Origin: Geminocystis herdmanii PCC 6308
GTDB lineage: Bacteria; Cyanobacteriota; Cyanobacteriia; Cyanobacteriales; Cyanobacteriaceae
Direction of reading: 5' to 3'
Length of the DNA stretch: 64,000 nucleotides
Assembly (NCBI RefSeq): GCF_000332235.1
Contig: NZ_CM001775.1
Coordinates: 2,696,230 to 2,760,229, forward strand
Part shown: one piece after another, positions 29,180-38,028 of the stretch
Numbering within the stretch: the stretch's first letter is position 1
Layout of the letters: each line of letters starts with the position of its first letter
Notes under the pieces: generated by a model
Seen by the model: only the letters and a program-made list of their open reading frames with translations
What the model was told of the DNA's origin: nothing
Databases searched by the model: none
Position numbers and translations under genes: made by a program

Positions 29180-30325
29180 ATGAAAATTCCTGTTCTTGAT
29201 TTAAAGCGTCAATATCAACAACTAAAAGGAGAAATTGACACCGCTATCGATCGTGTTTTAGAATCAACTCAATTTGTATTAGGTCCTGAAGTTCAACTTT
29301 TAGAACAAGAAATTTCTCAGTATTTGGGAGTAAAACATTCGATCGCCGTCAATTCTGGTACAGATGCTCTAATTATTGCCTTACGAGCTTTAAATATCGG
29401 GGCTGGAGACGAAGTTATCACAACCTCTTTTTCATTTTATGCCACCGCCGAATCCGTGAGTTTAGTGGGTGCAAAACCTATTTTTGTTGATATTAATCCT
29501 TGTAGCTTTAATATTGACACTGACGCTATTAAAGACAAGATAACCGATAAAACTAAGGCTATTATACCAGTTCACCTTTACGGACTACCTGCACCGATGA
29601 CGCAGATAATGACGATCGCACAGGAATATGGCTTAAAAGTAATTGAAGACTGCGCTCAGGCTTTTGGAGCGGTGTATTATGGGGATTGTGCAGAGTGTAA
29701 TAAAGCCTGTGATGACTGTCAAAGAGAAACTTTAACAGGAAAATATGTCGGCGGTATTGGTGATGTGGGTGCTTATTCCTTTTATCCTACCAAAAATTTA
29801 GGTGCTTATGGGGATGGCGGTATGATAGTCACCAATAATGATTCGATCGCCGAATTAGCGAAAATGTTGCATCTTCACGGTGCAAAGAAAAATTATCACA
29901 ACGAATTATTAGGTTATAACTCCCGTTTAGACAGTTTACAAGCCTGTATTTTACGCATCAAATTAAAGTATATAGATCAATGGAATCAAGGGAGAAGAAA
30001 TATTGCACAAACCTATAATCAACTATTAGCAAATAATCCTAATATTATTACACCCACGATCACAAAAGGACACGTTTTTCATCAATATACCCTGAGAGTT
30101 ACCAATGGAAAAAGAGACGAATTGAAGGAATACTTAGCAAACTTAGGTATTGGCAGTATGATTTATTATCCCATTCCCCAAGATCAATTACCAGTGTATC
30201 AAGGACAATATATTCCTAATCCTATATCCATGAAACTAGCCCAAGAAGTATTGAGTTTGCCCATTTATCCCGAATTATCCCTGGAAAATGTGGAAGCCGT
30301 TGCCGAAGCAATTAACAATTTTTAA
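29180..30325 (+). CDS. DegT/DnrJ/EryC1/StrS family sugar aminotransferase
   Basis: About 381 residues. PLP-dependent transamination of nucleotide-linked keto sugars, for cell-surface polysaccharide. Seen: AVNSGTDALIIALRALNIG, the family ED-AQAFGA segment (VIEDCAQAFGAVYYGD), and the PLP Lys in YSFYPTKNLGAYGDGGM. The ATG at 29180 (MKIPVLDLKRQYQQLKGEID) is the natural start. Odd: an insert with CAECNKACDDC (C-x2-C-x3-C-x2-C) between AQAFGA and VGGIGDVG, which could bind a metal. No sugar-nucleotide genes adjoin; argS follows. Confidence 0.93.
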   Translation: MKIPVLDLKRQYQQLKGEIDTAIDRVLESTQFVLGPEVQLLEQEISQYLGVKHSIAVNSGTDALIIALRALNIGAGDEVITTSFSFYATAESVSLVGAKPIFVDINPCSFNIDTDAIKDKITDKTKAIIPVHLYGLPAPMTQIMTIAQEYGLKVIEDCAQAFGAVYYGDCAECNKACDDCQRETLTGKYVGGIGDVGAYSFYPTKNLGAYGDGGMIVTNNDSIAELAKMLHLHGAKKNYHNELLGYNSRLDSLQACILRIKLKYIDQWNQGRRNIAQTYNQLLANNPNIITPTITKGHVFHQYTLRVTNGKRDELKEYLANLGIGSMIYYPIPQDQLPVYQGQYIPNPISMKLAQEVLSLPIYPELSLENVEAVAEAINNF

Positions 30326-30433
30326 AATAAATTCGTTTTTCTTATGATTTACTCAGGTCTAATTAAGGTTTTCTTACCCATTAATGATAAAATATTTCGT
30401 TATATTTATTGTATATATTAATTTTATTTTTTG

Positions 30434-32191
30434 ATGATTGAAAAACTTAGAAATATTTTTATTACGGGTTTAACTCAGGCTTTTGGCAAAAATATCACTT
30501 TTATTGAACCTTTAATTGTACCTGCAAGTAATGCAAAATTTGGTGATTATCAATGTAACGTTGCTTTATCCTTAGGGAAAACTTTAAAACAGCCCCCCAG
30601 ATCGATCGCTCAAACAATTATTGATAATATTAATATAGATAATATAGCGGATTTTTGTGAACCTTTACAAATCGCTGGAGCAGGTTTTATTAACATTACT
30701 ATTAAACCTAAATATATCAGTCAACAAATTAATTTAGTTTATCAAGATGAGCGTTTAGGAGTTGTGAAAACCGATAAACCTCAAACTACTATTGTTGATT
30801 TTTCTAGCCCAAATATTGCCAAAGAAATGCACGTTGGTCATCTTCGATCGACTATTATAGGAGATAGTATCGCCAGAATATTAGAGTTTAGAGGACATGA
30901 AGTTTTAAGACTAAATCATGTGGGAGATTGGGGTACTCAATTCGGGATGTTAATTGCTTATTTACGGTTAGAAAAACCCGAAGTTTTAACTACTGCTAAT
31001 GCAGTGGAGATAGGAGATTTAGTTACTTTATATAAACAGGCAAAATTAAAGTTCGATCGAGATGTAGAATTTCAAGAAACAGCTAGAAATGAAGTAGTTA
31101 AACTGCAAAGTAAAGATGCTGAAAGTATCAAAGCATGGACATTATTATGTGAGCAATCTCGCAAAGAGTTTGAAGTTATTTATCGGTTATTAGACATTAA
31201 ATTAACGGAAAGAGGAGAATCTTTTTATAATCCCTTTTTACCTCAAGTAATTGAAGACTTAGAAACTGCCAATATTTTAACAGAAGATCAAGGGGCAAAA
31301 TGTGTATTTCTTGATGGTTTTGTGAATAAAGAAGGCAACCCCTTACCCTTAATTGTCCAAAAAACTGACGGCGGTTATAACTATGCCACTACTGACTTAG
31401 CGGGTTTAAAATATCGAGTAACTCAAGATAAAGCAACTCGCATAATTTATGTGACTGATGCAGGGCAATCTAATCATTTTACCCAAGTTTTTCAAGTAGC
31501 AAAAAAAGCTAATTTTATTCCTGATAATGTGGATTTAGTTCATGTACCTTTTGGTTTAGTTTTAGCAGAAGATGGAAAAAAAATCAAAACTCGATCGGGC
31601 GAAACCATCCGTTTAAAAGATTTGTTAGATGAAGCGATAATTCGATCGAAAAAAGACTTAGAAAATCGTTTAGAAACGGAGGGAAGAAATGAAAGTGAAG
31701 ACTTCATTAATCAGGTAAGTAAAATAGTCGGTTTAAGTGCCGTAAAATATGCCGATTTAAGCCAAAATCGCACTACTGATTATAAATTTAGTTTCGATAA
31801 AATGTTAGCCCTTCAAGGCAATACAGCACCCTATCTTTTATATGCCTATGTGCGGGTACAAGGTATCAGTAGAAAAGGTAATATTGACTTAAATAATTTA
31901 ATTTCTGATGATAATATTATTCTCACAGAAGATAGCGAATTAGTGTTAGCAAAACATCTTTTACAATTAGACTTTATTCTGCAAGAAGTAGAAAAAGATT
32001 TATTACCTAATCGCCTTTGTTTATACTTGTTTGAATTAAGTCAAAAATTTAATCAATTTTATGATCAATGTCCTATTTTACAAGCCGAAGAAAAGGTAAA
32101 ACTATCTCGTTTAGTCTTAGCAGATTTAACCGCAAAAGTGCTTAAACAAGGCTTATCTTTATTAGGTATTTCTGTTTTAGAAAGAATGTAA
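30434..32191 (+). CDS. argS: Arginyl-tRNA synthetase
   Basis: 585 residues, class I. Charges tRNA-Arg. The N-terminal Add1 domain is followed by the HIGH-type motif in [20 protein letters not shown], then [13 protein letters not shown] and [14 protein letters not shown] (KMSKS-like region), and a C-terminal anticodon-binding domain that ends VLERM. The ATG at 30434 is taken; a TTG three bases upstream is an unlikely start. Stands apart from its neighbours by about 110 bp. Confidence 0.97.
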   Translation: MIEKLRNIFITGLTQAFGKNITFIEPLIVPASNAKFGDYQCNVALSLGKTLKQPPRSIAQTIIDNINIDNIADFCEPLQIAGAGFINITIKPKYISQQINLVYQDERLGVVKTDKPQTTIVDFSSPNIAKEMHVGHLRSTIIGDSIARILEFRGHEVLRLNHVGDWGTQFGMLIAYLRLEKPEVLTTANAVEIGDLVTLYKQAKLKFDRDVEFQETARNEVVKLQSKDAESIKAWTLLCEQSRKEFEVIYRLLDIKLTERGESFYNPFLPQVIEDLETANILTEDQGAKCVFLDGFVNKEGNPLPLIVQKTDGGYNYATTDLAGLKYRVTQDKATRIIYVTDAGQSNHFTQVFQVAKKANFIPDNVDLVHVPFGLVLAEDGKKIKTRSGETIRLKDLLDEAIIRSKKDLENRLETEGRNESEDFINQVSKIVGLSAVKYADLSQNRTTDYKFSFDKMLALQGNTAPYLLYAYVRVQGISRKGNIDLNNLISDDNIILTEDSELVLAKHLLQLDFILQEVEKDLLPNRLCLYLFELSQKFNQFYDQCPILQAEEKVKLSRLVLADLTAKVLKQGLSLLGISVLERM

Positions 32192-32219
32192 CTGATAGAA
32201 TATTTTAAAAACTTCCTAG

Positions 32220-32240
32220 GGGTTGAATACTATTCAACCC
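32220..32240. other. Perfect palindrome GGGTTGAATA-C-TATTCAACCC
   Basis: 21-bp perfect inverted repeat after argS. Relatives are at 53929, 60640 and, degenerate, 22713. The family sits at gene ends, so a terminator or mRNA 3'-end role is likely; no T run follows here. Confidence 0.55.
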
Positions 32241-32407
32241 AAAACACCAATATTATTCAATCCTGAAAGAGTTTTAACCTTCTTAAATTCTAAAAATTAA
32301 AGAAAATGGAGATTGCTTGTGTCTCAGAATCACAAAATATCTAAAAAAAATAGTAATTTTATCGATTATAATAGATGGGGATTCATTATATGTGTGGATT
32401 TAAACTT

Positions 32408-32806
32408 ATGGACAAAAAATCTTTAACTTTACCTAAAAGTTTGTTGCAAGAAGTAGAAAAATACGCTATAAATCAAGGTGTATCGATCGAACAATTTATT
32501 TTATGGGCAATTGCAGAAAAAATAGGAATTTTAAGCCAATCTTTAATCAATACTAAATTTCCTAATATTGCCTATTTTAAAGGGGCTAGTGGAAAAGTTT
32601 TTCCAGTAATAAAAAATACATCTATAAGAATTCAAACAATTATTATCGCCCATTATCAATGGGAATTATCAATTAGTGAAATAGCGAAAGAATACGATTT
32701 AAACAAAGAATTAATCAAAGAGGCTTTAAAATTCTATCACACGAATAAAACAGAAATTGATCAAATGATTTCCGCAGAACGGGGATTAGAATTGGCTTAT
32801 GTCTAA
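32408..32806 (+). CDS. DUF433 family antitoxin
   Basis: 132 residues from the ATG at 32408 (MDKKSLTLPKSLLQEVEKYA); the longer in-frame start at 32375 adds residues with no homologue-like features. An N-terminal ribbon-helix-helix-like part precedes a DUF433 helix-turn-helix (PVIKNTSIRIQTIIIAHYQW, then LSISEIAKEYDL). DUF433 proteins are the usual antitoxin partners of DUF5615 PIN-like toxins; such a toxin gene follows with 8 bp overlap, but is frameshifted. Confidence 0.82.
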   Translation: MDKKSLTLPKSLLQEVEKYAINQGVSIEQFILWAIAEKIGILSQSLINTKFPNIAYFKGASGKVFPVIKNTSIRIQTIIIAHYQWELSISEIAKEYDLNKELIKEALKFYHTNKTEIDQMISAERGLELAYV

Positions 32807-33156
32807 AATACGACTTCATTTAGATGCCGATACTTCTCTCAAAGCCTTACAAAATGCCTTAGTTAATCTAGGACATGATGTAACTAGAACCCCTACTGAC
32901 TGGATGCCATTTGATGCCTCTGATAAACAACAATTATTAGGTGCTTCCGCTAAAGGTAGATGTATATTTACTTTTAATATTAGTGATTTTTTTAGTTTTA
33001 GCACAACAATATCCTAACCATAAAGGCATTATTTTAGCGGCTCAAAGTAGTTGGAATTTAAGTAGCTTAATTAAAGCCTTAGATTTGTTTTTATCCACAG
33101 AAAATTCAGAGGAATTTATCAATCAAATTAGATGGTTAAATCAATGGAAGAATTAA
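32799..33156 (+). pseudogene. DUF5615 PIN-like toxin, frameshifted in a T tract
   Basis: The first frame reads MSKIRLHLDADTSLKALQNA, then GRCIFTFNISDF and runs to a stop at 33017. The rest of the protein, LVLAQQYPNHKGIILAAQSS to RWLNQWKN (stop 33156), is in another frame. With six T instead of seven in the run at about 32988-32994 the frame becomes SDFLVLAQQY and the whole protein of about 118 residues is restored, so a single +1 event broke it. Acidic residues of the PIN core (DAD, TFNISD) are present. Assembly error or transcript slippage are alternatives to true loss. Confidence 0.8.
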
Positions 33157-33166
33157 TTATAATTAT

Positions 33167-33454
33167 ATGAACTTAGAAAAACTGAGAGAATATCGATCGA
33201 GCATTATAGCATTAGCCCAGCAATATCATGCTCATAATATTAGAGTATTCGGTTCAATTATCAAAGATGAAAATGATGAAAATAGTGACATAGATTTTTT
33301 AATTGTGCCTACTCCTGAACAGGATTTATTTGATATAATTCGTTTACGAAGATCATTAAAAGAATTGCTTAATTGTGATGTTGATATTGTTCATGAAACA
33401 GCTTTACATCATACTATTAAAGAAGCAATTTTATCCTCTGCAATTCCTTTATGA
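33167..33454 (+). CDS. MntA-like minimal nucleotidyltransferase (antitoxin type)
   Basis: 95 residues. The nucleotidyltransferase signature is VFGSIIKDENDENSDIDFLI (G-S...D-x-D), followed by a third acidic residue in NCDVDIVHE. In known MntA-HepT modules this protein AMPylates and silences the HepT (HEPN) RNase. Its stop overlaps (ATGA) the start of what remains of a hepT gene. The GSxxxxxxxxxSDID spacing fits the family. Ten bp after the broken DUF5615 gene. Confidence 0.85.
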   Translation: MNLEKLREYRSSIIALAQQYHAHNIRVFGSIIKDENDENSDIDFLIVPTPEQDLFDIIRLRRSLKELLNCDVDIVHETALHHTIKEAILSSAIPL

Positions 33455-33608
33455 ATAAAACTCCTAAATCTCCCCTTTTTTTTCTCCATATTATTGGTCG
33501 ATCGATTTAGAAACTGTTTGGAATATTATAGATAATCCAGAAAAATTGCCTGATTTAAGAGAGAAAATTCAACTTTGTATCAAAGAATTAAATGATACAC
33601 TAAATTAA
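33451..33608 (+). pseudogene. HepT (HEPN RNase) toxin remnant
   Basis: The ATG overlapping the MntA stop opens a frame of only 19 codons. Then, in another frame, YWSIDLETVWNIIDNPEKLP continues to LREKIQLCIKELNDTLN and a stop at 33608, which is the C-terminal end of HepT (x-Y-x-x-V-D-x-x-x-V-W-x-I-I). The central part with the R-x4-6-H active site is deleted. Non-functional. Confidence 0.75.
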
Positions 33609-33673
33609 ACTTTTATAAGTTAAAATAATTACAATTTACCCTAAAATAAATTTTTATAAATAAAGTTCAAAAT

Positions 33674-34618
33674 ATGCGTATTTTTATTACAGGTGGTGGT
33701 GGTTGTATTGGTCATTATATTGCTGATTCATTAATTAAAAATACCGAGCATGAATTGTTTTTTTTAGTCAGAAACCCTAGCAAAATAAAATTTGATTATA
33801 ATTATCGTCAGGGTATCAATATCATTGAAGGAGATTTGGTAAAAATTCTCGATTATCAAGAATTATTAAGTACCATGAATATCGCAATTTTAGCCGCTAC
33901 TTGTTGGGGGGGAGAAGAAGAATCCTATCAAATAAATGTGGAAGCAAATATTAACTTAATTAACAGTTTAAATCCCGATAATTGTCAACAAATAATCTAC
34001 TTTTCTACCGCTAGTATTTTGAACCAAAATAATCAACTTTTACCCCAAGCTGGAGAAATTGGTACTGATTATATTAGGACAAAATATCAATGTTATAATA
34101 AACTATCGGAGTTAAAATTGTTCGATCGAATTATTACTGTTTATCCTACCCTTGTTTTTGGTGGAGACGACGATAAACCCTATTCTCATTTATCCGCAGG
34201 ATTAAAAGATTTACCTAAATTAATTAACCTCATTCGTTGGTTTCAAGCCGATGGTAGTTTCCATTTTATTCATGGCAAAGATATTGCTACGGTTATCAGT
34301 TACTTAGTCGAAAATGGTACTAATTTAGATGAAAGTTTCGATAAAAAATTGGTGTTGGCTAACCCTTCTTTAAAAGTAAATCAAGCGATTAAAGAAATTA
34401 GTAATTATTTCGAGAAAAAAGTTTATTTTCAAATTCCTTTATCAATTTTGTTAGCTAAGTTTTTTATTAAAGTTTTTAATGTACAAATGGCAGAATGGGA
34501 TTATTTTTGTTTAAATTATCGTCATTTTGTTCATAAAAAATTTGTGAATCCTCATACTTTTAATTTAGAATCTTTTGCACCTAATTTAACTTCACTTCTG
34601 AAAGTTTCTCAAGTTTAA
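33674..34618 (+). CDS. NAD-dependent epimerase/dehydratase family protein (SDR)
   Basis: 314 residues. Extended short-chain dehydrogenase: the N-terminal Rossmann motif is MRIFITGGGGCIGHYIADSL (TGGxGxxG), and the active-site region is FSTASILNQNN...YIRTKYQCYNKL with the Tyr-x3-Lys equivalent present as YIRTKYQCYNK. Substrate is unknown; the family acts on nucleotide sugars and similar small molecules. Stands alone. Confidence 0.85.
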   Translation: MRIFITGGGGCIGHYIADSLIKNTEHELFFLVRNPSKIKFDYNYRQGINIIEGDLVKILDYQELLSTMNIAILAATCWGGEEESYQINVEANINLINSLNPDNCQQIIYFSTASILNQNNQLLPQAGEIGTDYIRTKYQCYNKLSELKLFDRIITVYPTLVFGGDDDKPYSHLSAGLKDLPKLINLIRWFQADGSFHFIHGKDIATVISYLVENGTNLDESFDKKLVLANPSLKVNQAIKEISNYFEKKVYFQIPLSILLAKFFIKVFNVQMAEWDYFCLNYRHFVHKKFVNPHTFNLESFAPNLTSLLKVSQV

Positions 34619-34867
34619 AACTATACTTTAAACTAATCAAATAATGGAAGATAATAATCAAATATGAATCTATAGAAATCCTAAACCATTGTAAATTAAT
34701 TAAGTAGTTAAAAAAAACAATGAAACCTTTATAAAACCCAATACCTAAACTCCTAATACCTAAAACCTTTCAACACCATTTTTTTACACAAATCATTTAG
34801 GACTGCTATATATGCCTAATTTGTGAAATAATTGAATGTGAAGGATTCTTAAAAAAATTATATAATC

Positions 34868-35968
34868 ATGAAACTTACTAAGTGGAAATCTATAGTAAAA
34901 CTTGCTATTACCACCATCTCTATTTTTATCATTTCGATCGTATTCAATCCTTACGGTATGCAAAACGCCTATGCTTTCTTAGCTCAAGGTGATGCTATAA
35001 CCGATCCTGAAGCCATTTTACGCTATGCTCTACCTATTGATAATAAATATATCCGTGAAATTCAAGGGGATATTGAGAAAATAGGCAAAGATTTAAGAAC
35101 AAAAAGATGGGCTTTAGTGACAAAAAGAGTTAAAAATGCTGGATTTGTGCTAAAATTACATCAAGATGATCTCATTGCCAGTGTACCCGAACCATTGCAA
35201 ACAAAAGCAAAAGAATTGGTAACAGCCATTGCCGAGGATGTCTCTAAAATACAAGAATTAGTTGAAAGAGAAGATAGAGAACAAATTTATGCTCTCAGAA
35301 GTGCTATCTTAGACAATATCACTGTCTTAGAAGAAGATATGGTAACGGGTTTTCCTTTTACTGTACCCGAAGAATATGCTAACCTACCTCAATTATTAGG
35401 ACGAGCTAAAGTAGAAGTAAAAACTACTCAAGGTGACTTGGTGATTGTGGTGGATGGTTATAGCGCCCCCGTGACTGGCGGTAACTTCGTTGATTTAGTT
35501 AATCGTAAATTCTATGATGGTTTACCTTTCTCTCGTGCTGAAGATTTTTATGTACTTCAAACAGGTGATCCCATTGGCGAGGAAGAGGGTTTTATTGATC
35601 CAAATACAAAAGAATACAGAGGGATTCCTTTAGAAATATTAGTACAGGGAGAATCTGAACCCATTTACGGCTTAACAACAGAAGATTTAGGGATGTACTT
35701 AGCTCAACCCGTATTGCCCTTTAACGCTTATGGAGCGGTAGCTTTGGCTCGTCCTACAAGTGATCCTAACGGTGGTTCATCGCAATTTTTCTTCTTTAAA
35801 TTCGATACCGAAGTCACCCCTCCGGGTTATAACCTCATGGATGGAAGATTTGCTGTATTTGGTTATGTTACCGAAGGAGCAGAGGTTTTAGATAAACTCA
35901 CCGCCGATGACAAAATTATTTCTATGAAAGTTATCGAAGGGCAAAAGCAATTAACTGTTAACAATTAA
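34868..35968 (+). CDS. TLP40-type thylakoid-lumen peptidyl-prolyl isomerase
   Basis: 366 residues. The N-terminal signal has a long hydrophobic segment (LAITTISIFIISIVF, cleavage probably after NAYA), followed by an alpha-helical segment (about 45-165, similar to PsbQ-like helices: LRYALPIDNKYIREIQGDIE) and a C-terminal cyclophilin domain with GYSAPVTGGNFVDLVNRKFY and PNGGSSQFFFFKFDTEVTPP. This is the layout of plant TLP40 and its cyanobacterial homologue, linked to photosystem II maintenance. Divergent from the shorter cyclophilin at 22886. Confidence 0.93.
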   Translation: MKLTKWKSIVKLAITTISIFIISIVFNPYGMQNAYAFLAQGDAITDPEAILRYALPIDNKYIREIQGDIEKIGKDLRTKRWALVTKRVKNAGFVLKLHQDDLIASVPEPLQTKAKELVTAIAEDVSKIQELVEREDREQIYALRSAILDNITVLEEDMVTGFPFTVPEEYANLPQLLGRAKVEVKTTQGDLVIVVDGYSAPVTGGNFVDLVNRKFYDGLPFSRAEDFYVLQTGDPIGEEEGFIDPNTKEYRGIPLEILVQGESEPIYGLTTEDLGMYLAQPVLPFNAYGAVALARPTSDPNGGSSQFFFFKFDTEVTPPGYNLMDGRFAVFGYVTEGAEVLDKLTADDKIISMKVIEGQKQLTVNN

Positions 35969-36121
35969 TCAAAGAAGGGTTAAAACCCCTACTACAAACG
36001 GATAAAAATAAGTTTTTAGTAATGGTTTTAGCCATTTATTGATAAGTCTTAAAAAGTCCGAAATTGATATAACCTCTAACTCTTGACTGTCATTTCGATC
36101 GAACAATAATCATTTAAAAAT

Positions 36122-37855
36122 ATGATAGAATACAAATTACCTAGTCAGCGTTGGAAATTTTATCCCCAAAATCCTAGTTTGACGAAGGAGTTAGTGGAAA
36201 AATTGGGGTTATCTCCCGTTGTAGCTCAAATTATTATTAATCGTGGCATGGTTAATCTGGATGAGGTACAAGGTTATGTTAATCCCGAAATTATTGATTT
36301 GCCTTCCCCCCTAACAGAATTTCCCGATTTACCTAAAAGTATTGCCATTCTTCAAAGTTCGATCGAGCTTCAGCAAAAAATCGCTATTTGTGGCGACTAT
36401 GACGCTGACGGTATGACTAGCACAGCCCTTTTATTAAGAGCATTTCGGCACTTAGGGGCGAATGTTGATTATGCTATCCCTAGTCGCATGAAAGACGGCT
36501 ACGGTATCAATAAGCGCATCGTAGAGGAGTTTAAACAGGAGGGAGTTAGTCTAATTTTGACTGTTGACAATGGTATTTCTGCCTATGATGCCATTGCCCA
36601 CGCTAAGGAATTAGGGTTACAAGTAATTATCACAGATCATCATGATTTACCGCCCATTTTACCTCCGGCGGATGCTATTTTAAACCCGAAATTATTACCT
36701 AAAACTTCCCCATATTATGGGTTGGCAGGGGTGGGCGTTGCCTATGTTTTAGCCGTCACCCTCGCCCAAAGTTTGAACAAATTACAAGGTTTGACAAAAC
36801 CTCTTTTAGAATTATATACCGTAGGTACGATCGCCGATCTTGCACCCTTAACGGGAGTTAATCGCCGTTGGTTGAAAAGAGGCTTAAAATTATTACCAAA
36901 ATCTGATATTTTAGGGATAAAAAAACTTAGTAATTTAGCAGAAATAGAAAGTAAAAAAAAGCTCTTAAATGCTGAAGATATAGGCTTTAAAATTGGTCCT
37001 AGAATTAATGCGATCGGACGTATTGGTGATCCACAAATTGTTATAGACTTGTTAACTACTGATGATGAGGGTATTGCTATCACAAGAGCAATGCAGTGTG
37101 ATCAAAATAATAAGCAAAGGAAACTTATTCAGAATAATATTGAACAAGAAGCAATAAAATTAATTGAAGAAACTCCTATTAATTGGAAAGAAGATCGAGT
37201 ATTATTAGTCATTAAAGAAAATTGGCATCATGGAGTAATTGGAATAGTCGCCTCTCATTTAGTAGAAAGATATGGAGTTCCTGTTTTTATCGGTACTTAT
37301 GAAGAAGAAAATCCAGATATAATAAGAGGTTCAGCCAGAGGAATCGAAGAATTTAACGTGTTTTTAGCTTTACAAAATTGTGATGATTTATTAGGGAAAT
37401 ATGGAGGACATAAAGCGGCAGGAGGTTTTAGTTTTCCTACCAAAAATTTGCCTTTAATTCACGATCGATTAAGAGAATTTGCTCATCAAACATTAATCCC
37501 CGAATATTTAAAGCCTTTAATTAAGATAGATGCGGAAATTAATTTTCAAGATATTAACTTTAAATTATTACAAGAAATAGATAGTTTATACCCTTGGGGC
37601 ATTGAAAATAATGAGCCTATTTTTTCTAGTATAAATGTTCAAATATCTTCTCAAAAATTAACCAAAACAGGAGAACATTTACAACTAACATTTATGCAAA
37701 ATAATTTAGAATTAAAAGGCATTGCTTGGCGTTGGCATCAATATTATCCCTTACCCCCTGCTGTGGATATAGCCTATAAACTCAATGAAAATGACTGGAA
37801 TGGCAAAAAATCTATTCAATTAAACATTCTTGGTGTGAGGAAAAGTCAGGAATAA
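36122..37855 (+). CDS. recJ: Single-stranded-DNA-specific exonuclease RecJ
   Basis: 577 residues. A 5'-3' exonuclease on single-stranded DNA, used in recombination and repair. DHH-family motifs: ICGDYDADGMTSTALLLRA (motif I with DxD), ILTVDNGISAYDAIAHAKEL, IITDHHDLPPILPPADAILN (DHH), and the DHHA1 part YGGHKAAGGFSF with GGHxxAxG. The C-terminal OB-like domain is present (LELKGIAWRWHQYYPLPP). Full length. A MITE-type end begins right after the stop. Confidence 0.95.
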   Translation: MIEYKLPSQRWKFYPQNPSLTKELVEKLGLSPVVAQIIINRGMVNLDEVQGYVNPEIIDLPSPLTEFPDLPKSIAILQSSIELQQKIAICGDYDADGMTSTALLLRAFRHLGANVDYAIPSRMKDGYGINKRIVEEFKQEGVSLILTVDNGISAYDAIAHAKELGLQVIITDHHDLPPILPPADAILNPKLLPKTSPYYGLAGVGVAYVLAVTLAQSLNKLQGLTKPLLELYTVGTIADLAPLTGVNRRWLKRGLKLLPKSDILGIKKLSNLAEIESKKKLLNAEDIGFKIGPRINAIGRIGDPQIVIDLLTTDDEGIAITRAMQCDQNNKQRKLIQNNIEQEAIKLIEETPINWKEDRVLLVIKENWHHGVIGIVASHLVERYGVPVFIGTYEEENPDIIRGSARGIEEFNVFLALQNCDDLLGKYGGHKAAGGFSFPTKNLPLIHDRLREFAHQTLIPEYLKPLIKIDAEINFQDINFKLLQEIDSLYPWGIENNEPIFSSINVQISSQKLTKTGEHLQLTFMQNNLELKGIAWRWHQYYPLPPAVDIAYKLNENDWNGKKSIQLNILGVRKSQE

Positions 37856-37856
37856 G

Positions 37857-37900
37857 TAATTAGGGTTTGCTGAAAAAGTCTTGAGATGAGGAGAGTTGTT
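37857..37900. repeat. Solo MITE end, left-end type
   Basis: TAATTAGGGTTTGCTGAAAAAGTCTT, matching the left end of the element at 1696 (one change in the first 25 bases). No opposite end is seen within 500 bp. Confidence 0.6.
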
Positions 37901-38028
37901 AGGTAAAATACAATTATAAATTTATGACAATTGCATTTTTAAAATACTAAAACTATTATAGATCAAAGGTTTTATTCGTTATTTATTATTAATTTGTCAT
38001 AACTATTGTAGAAGAATCATTTTCATTT

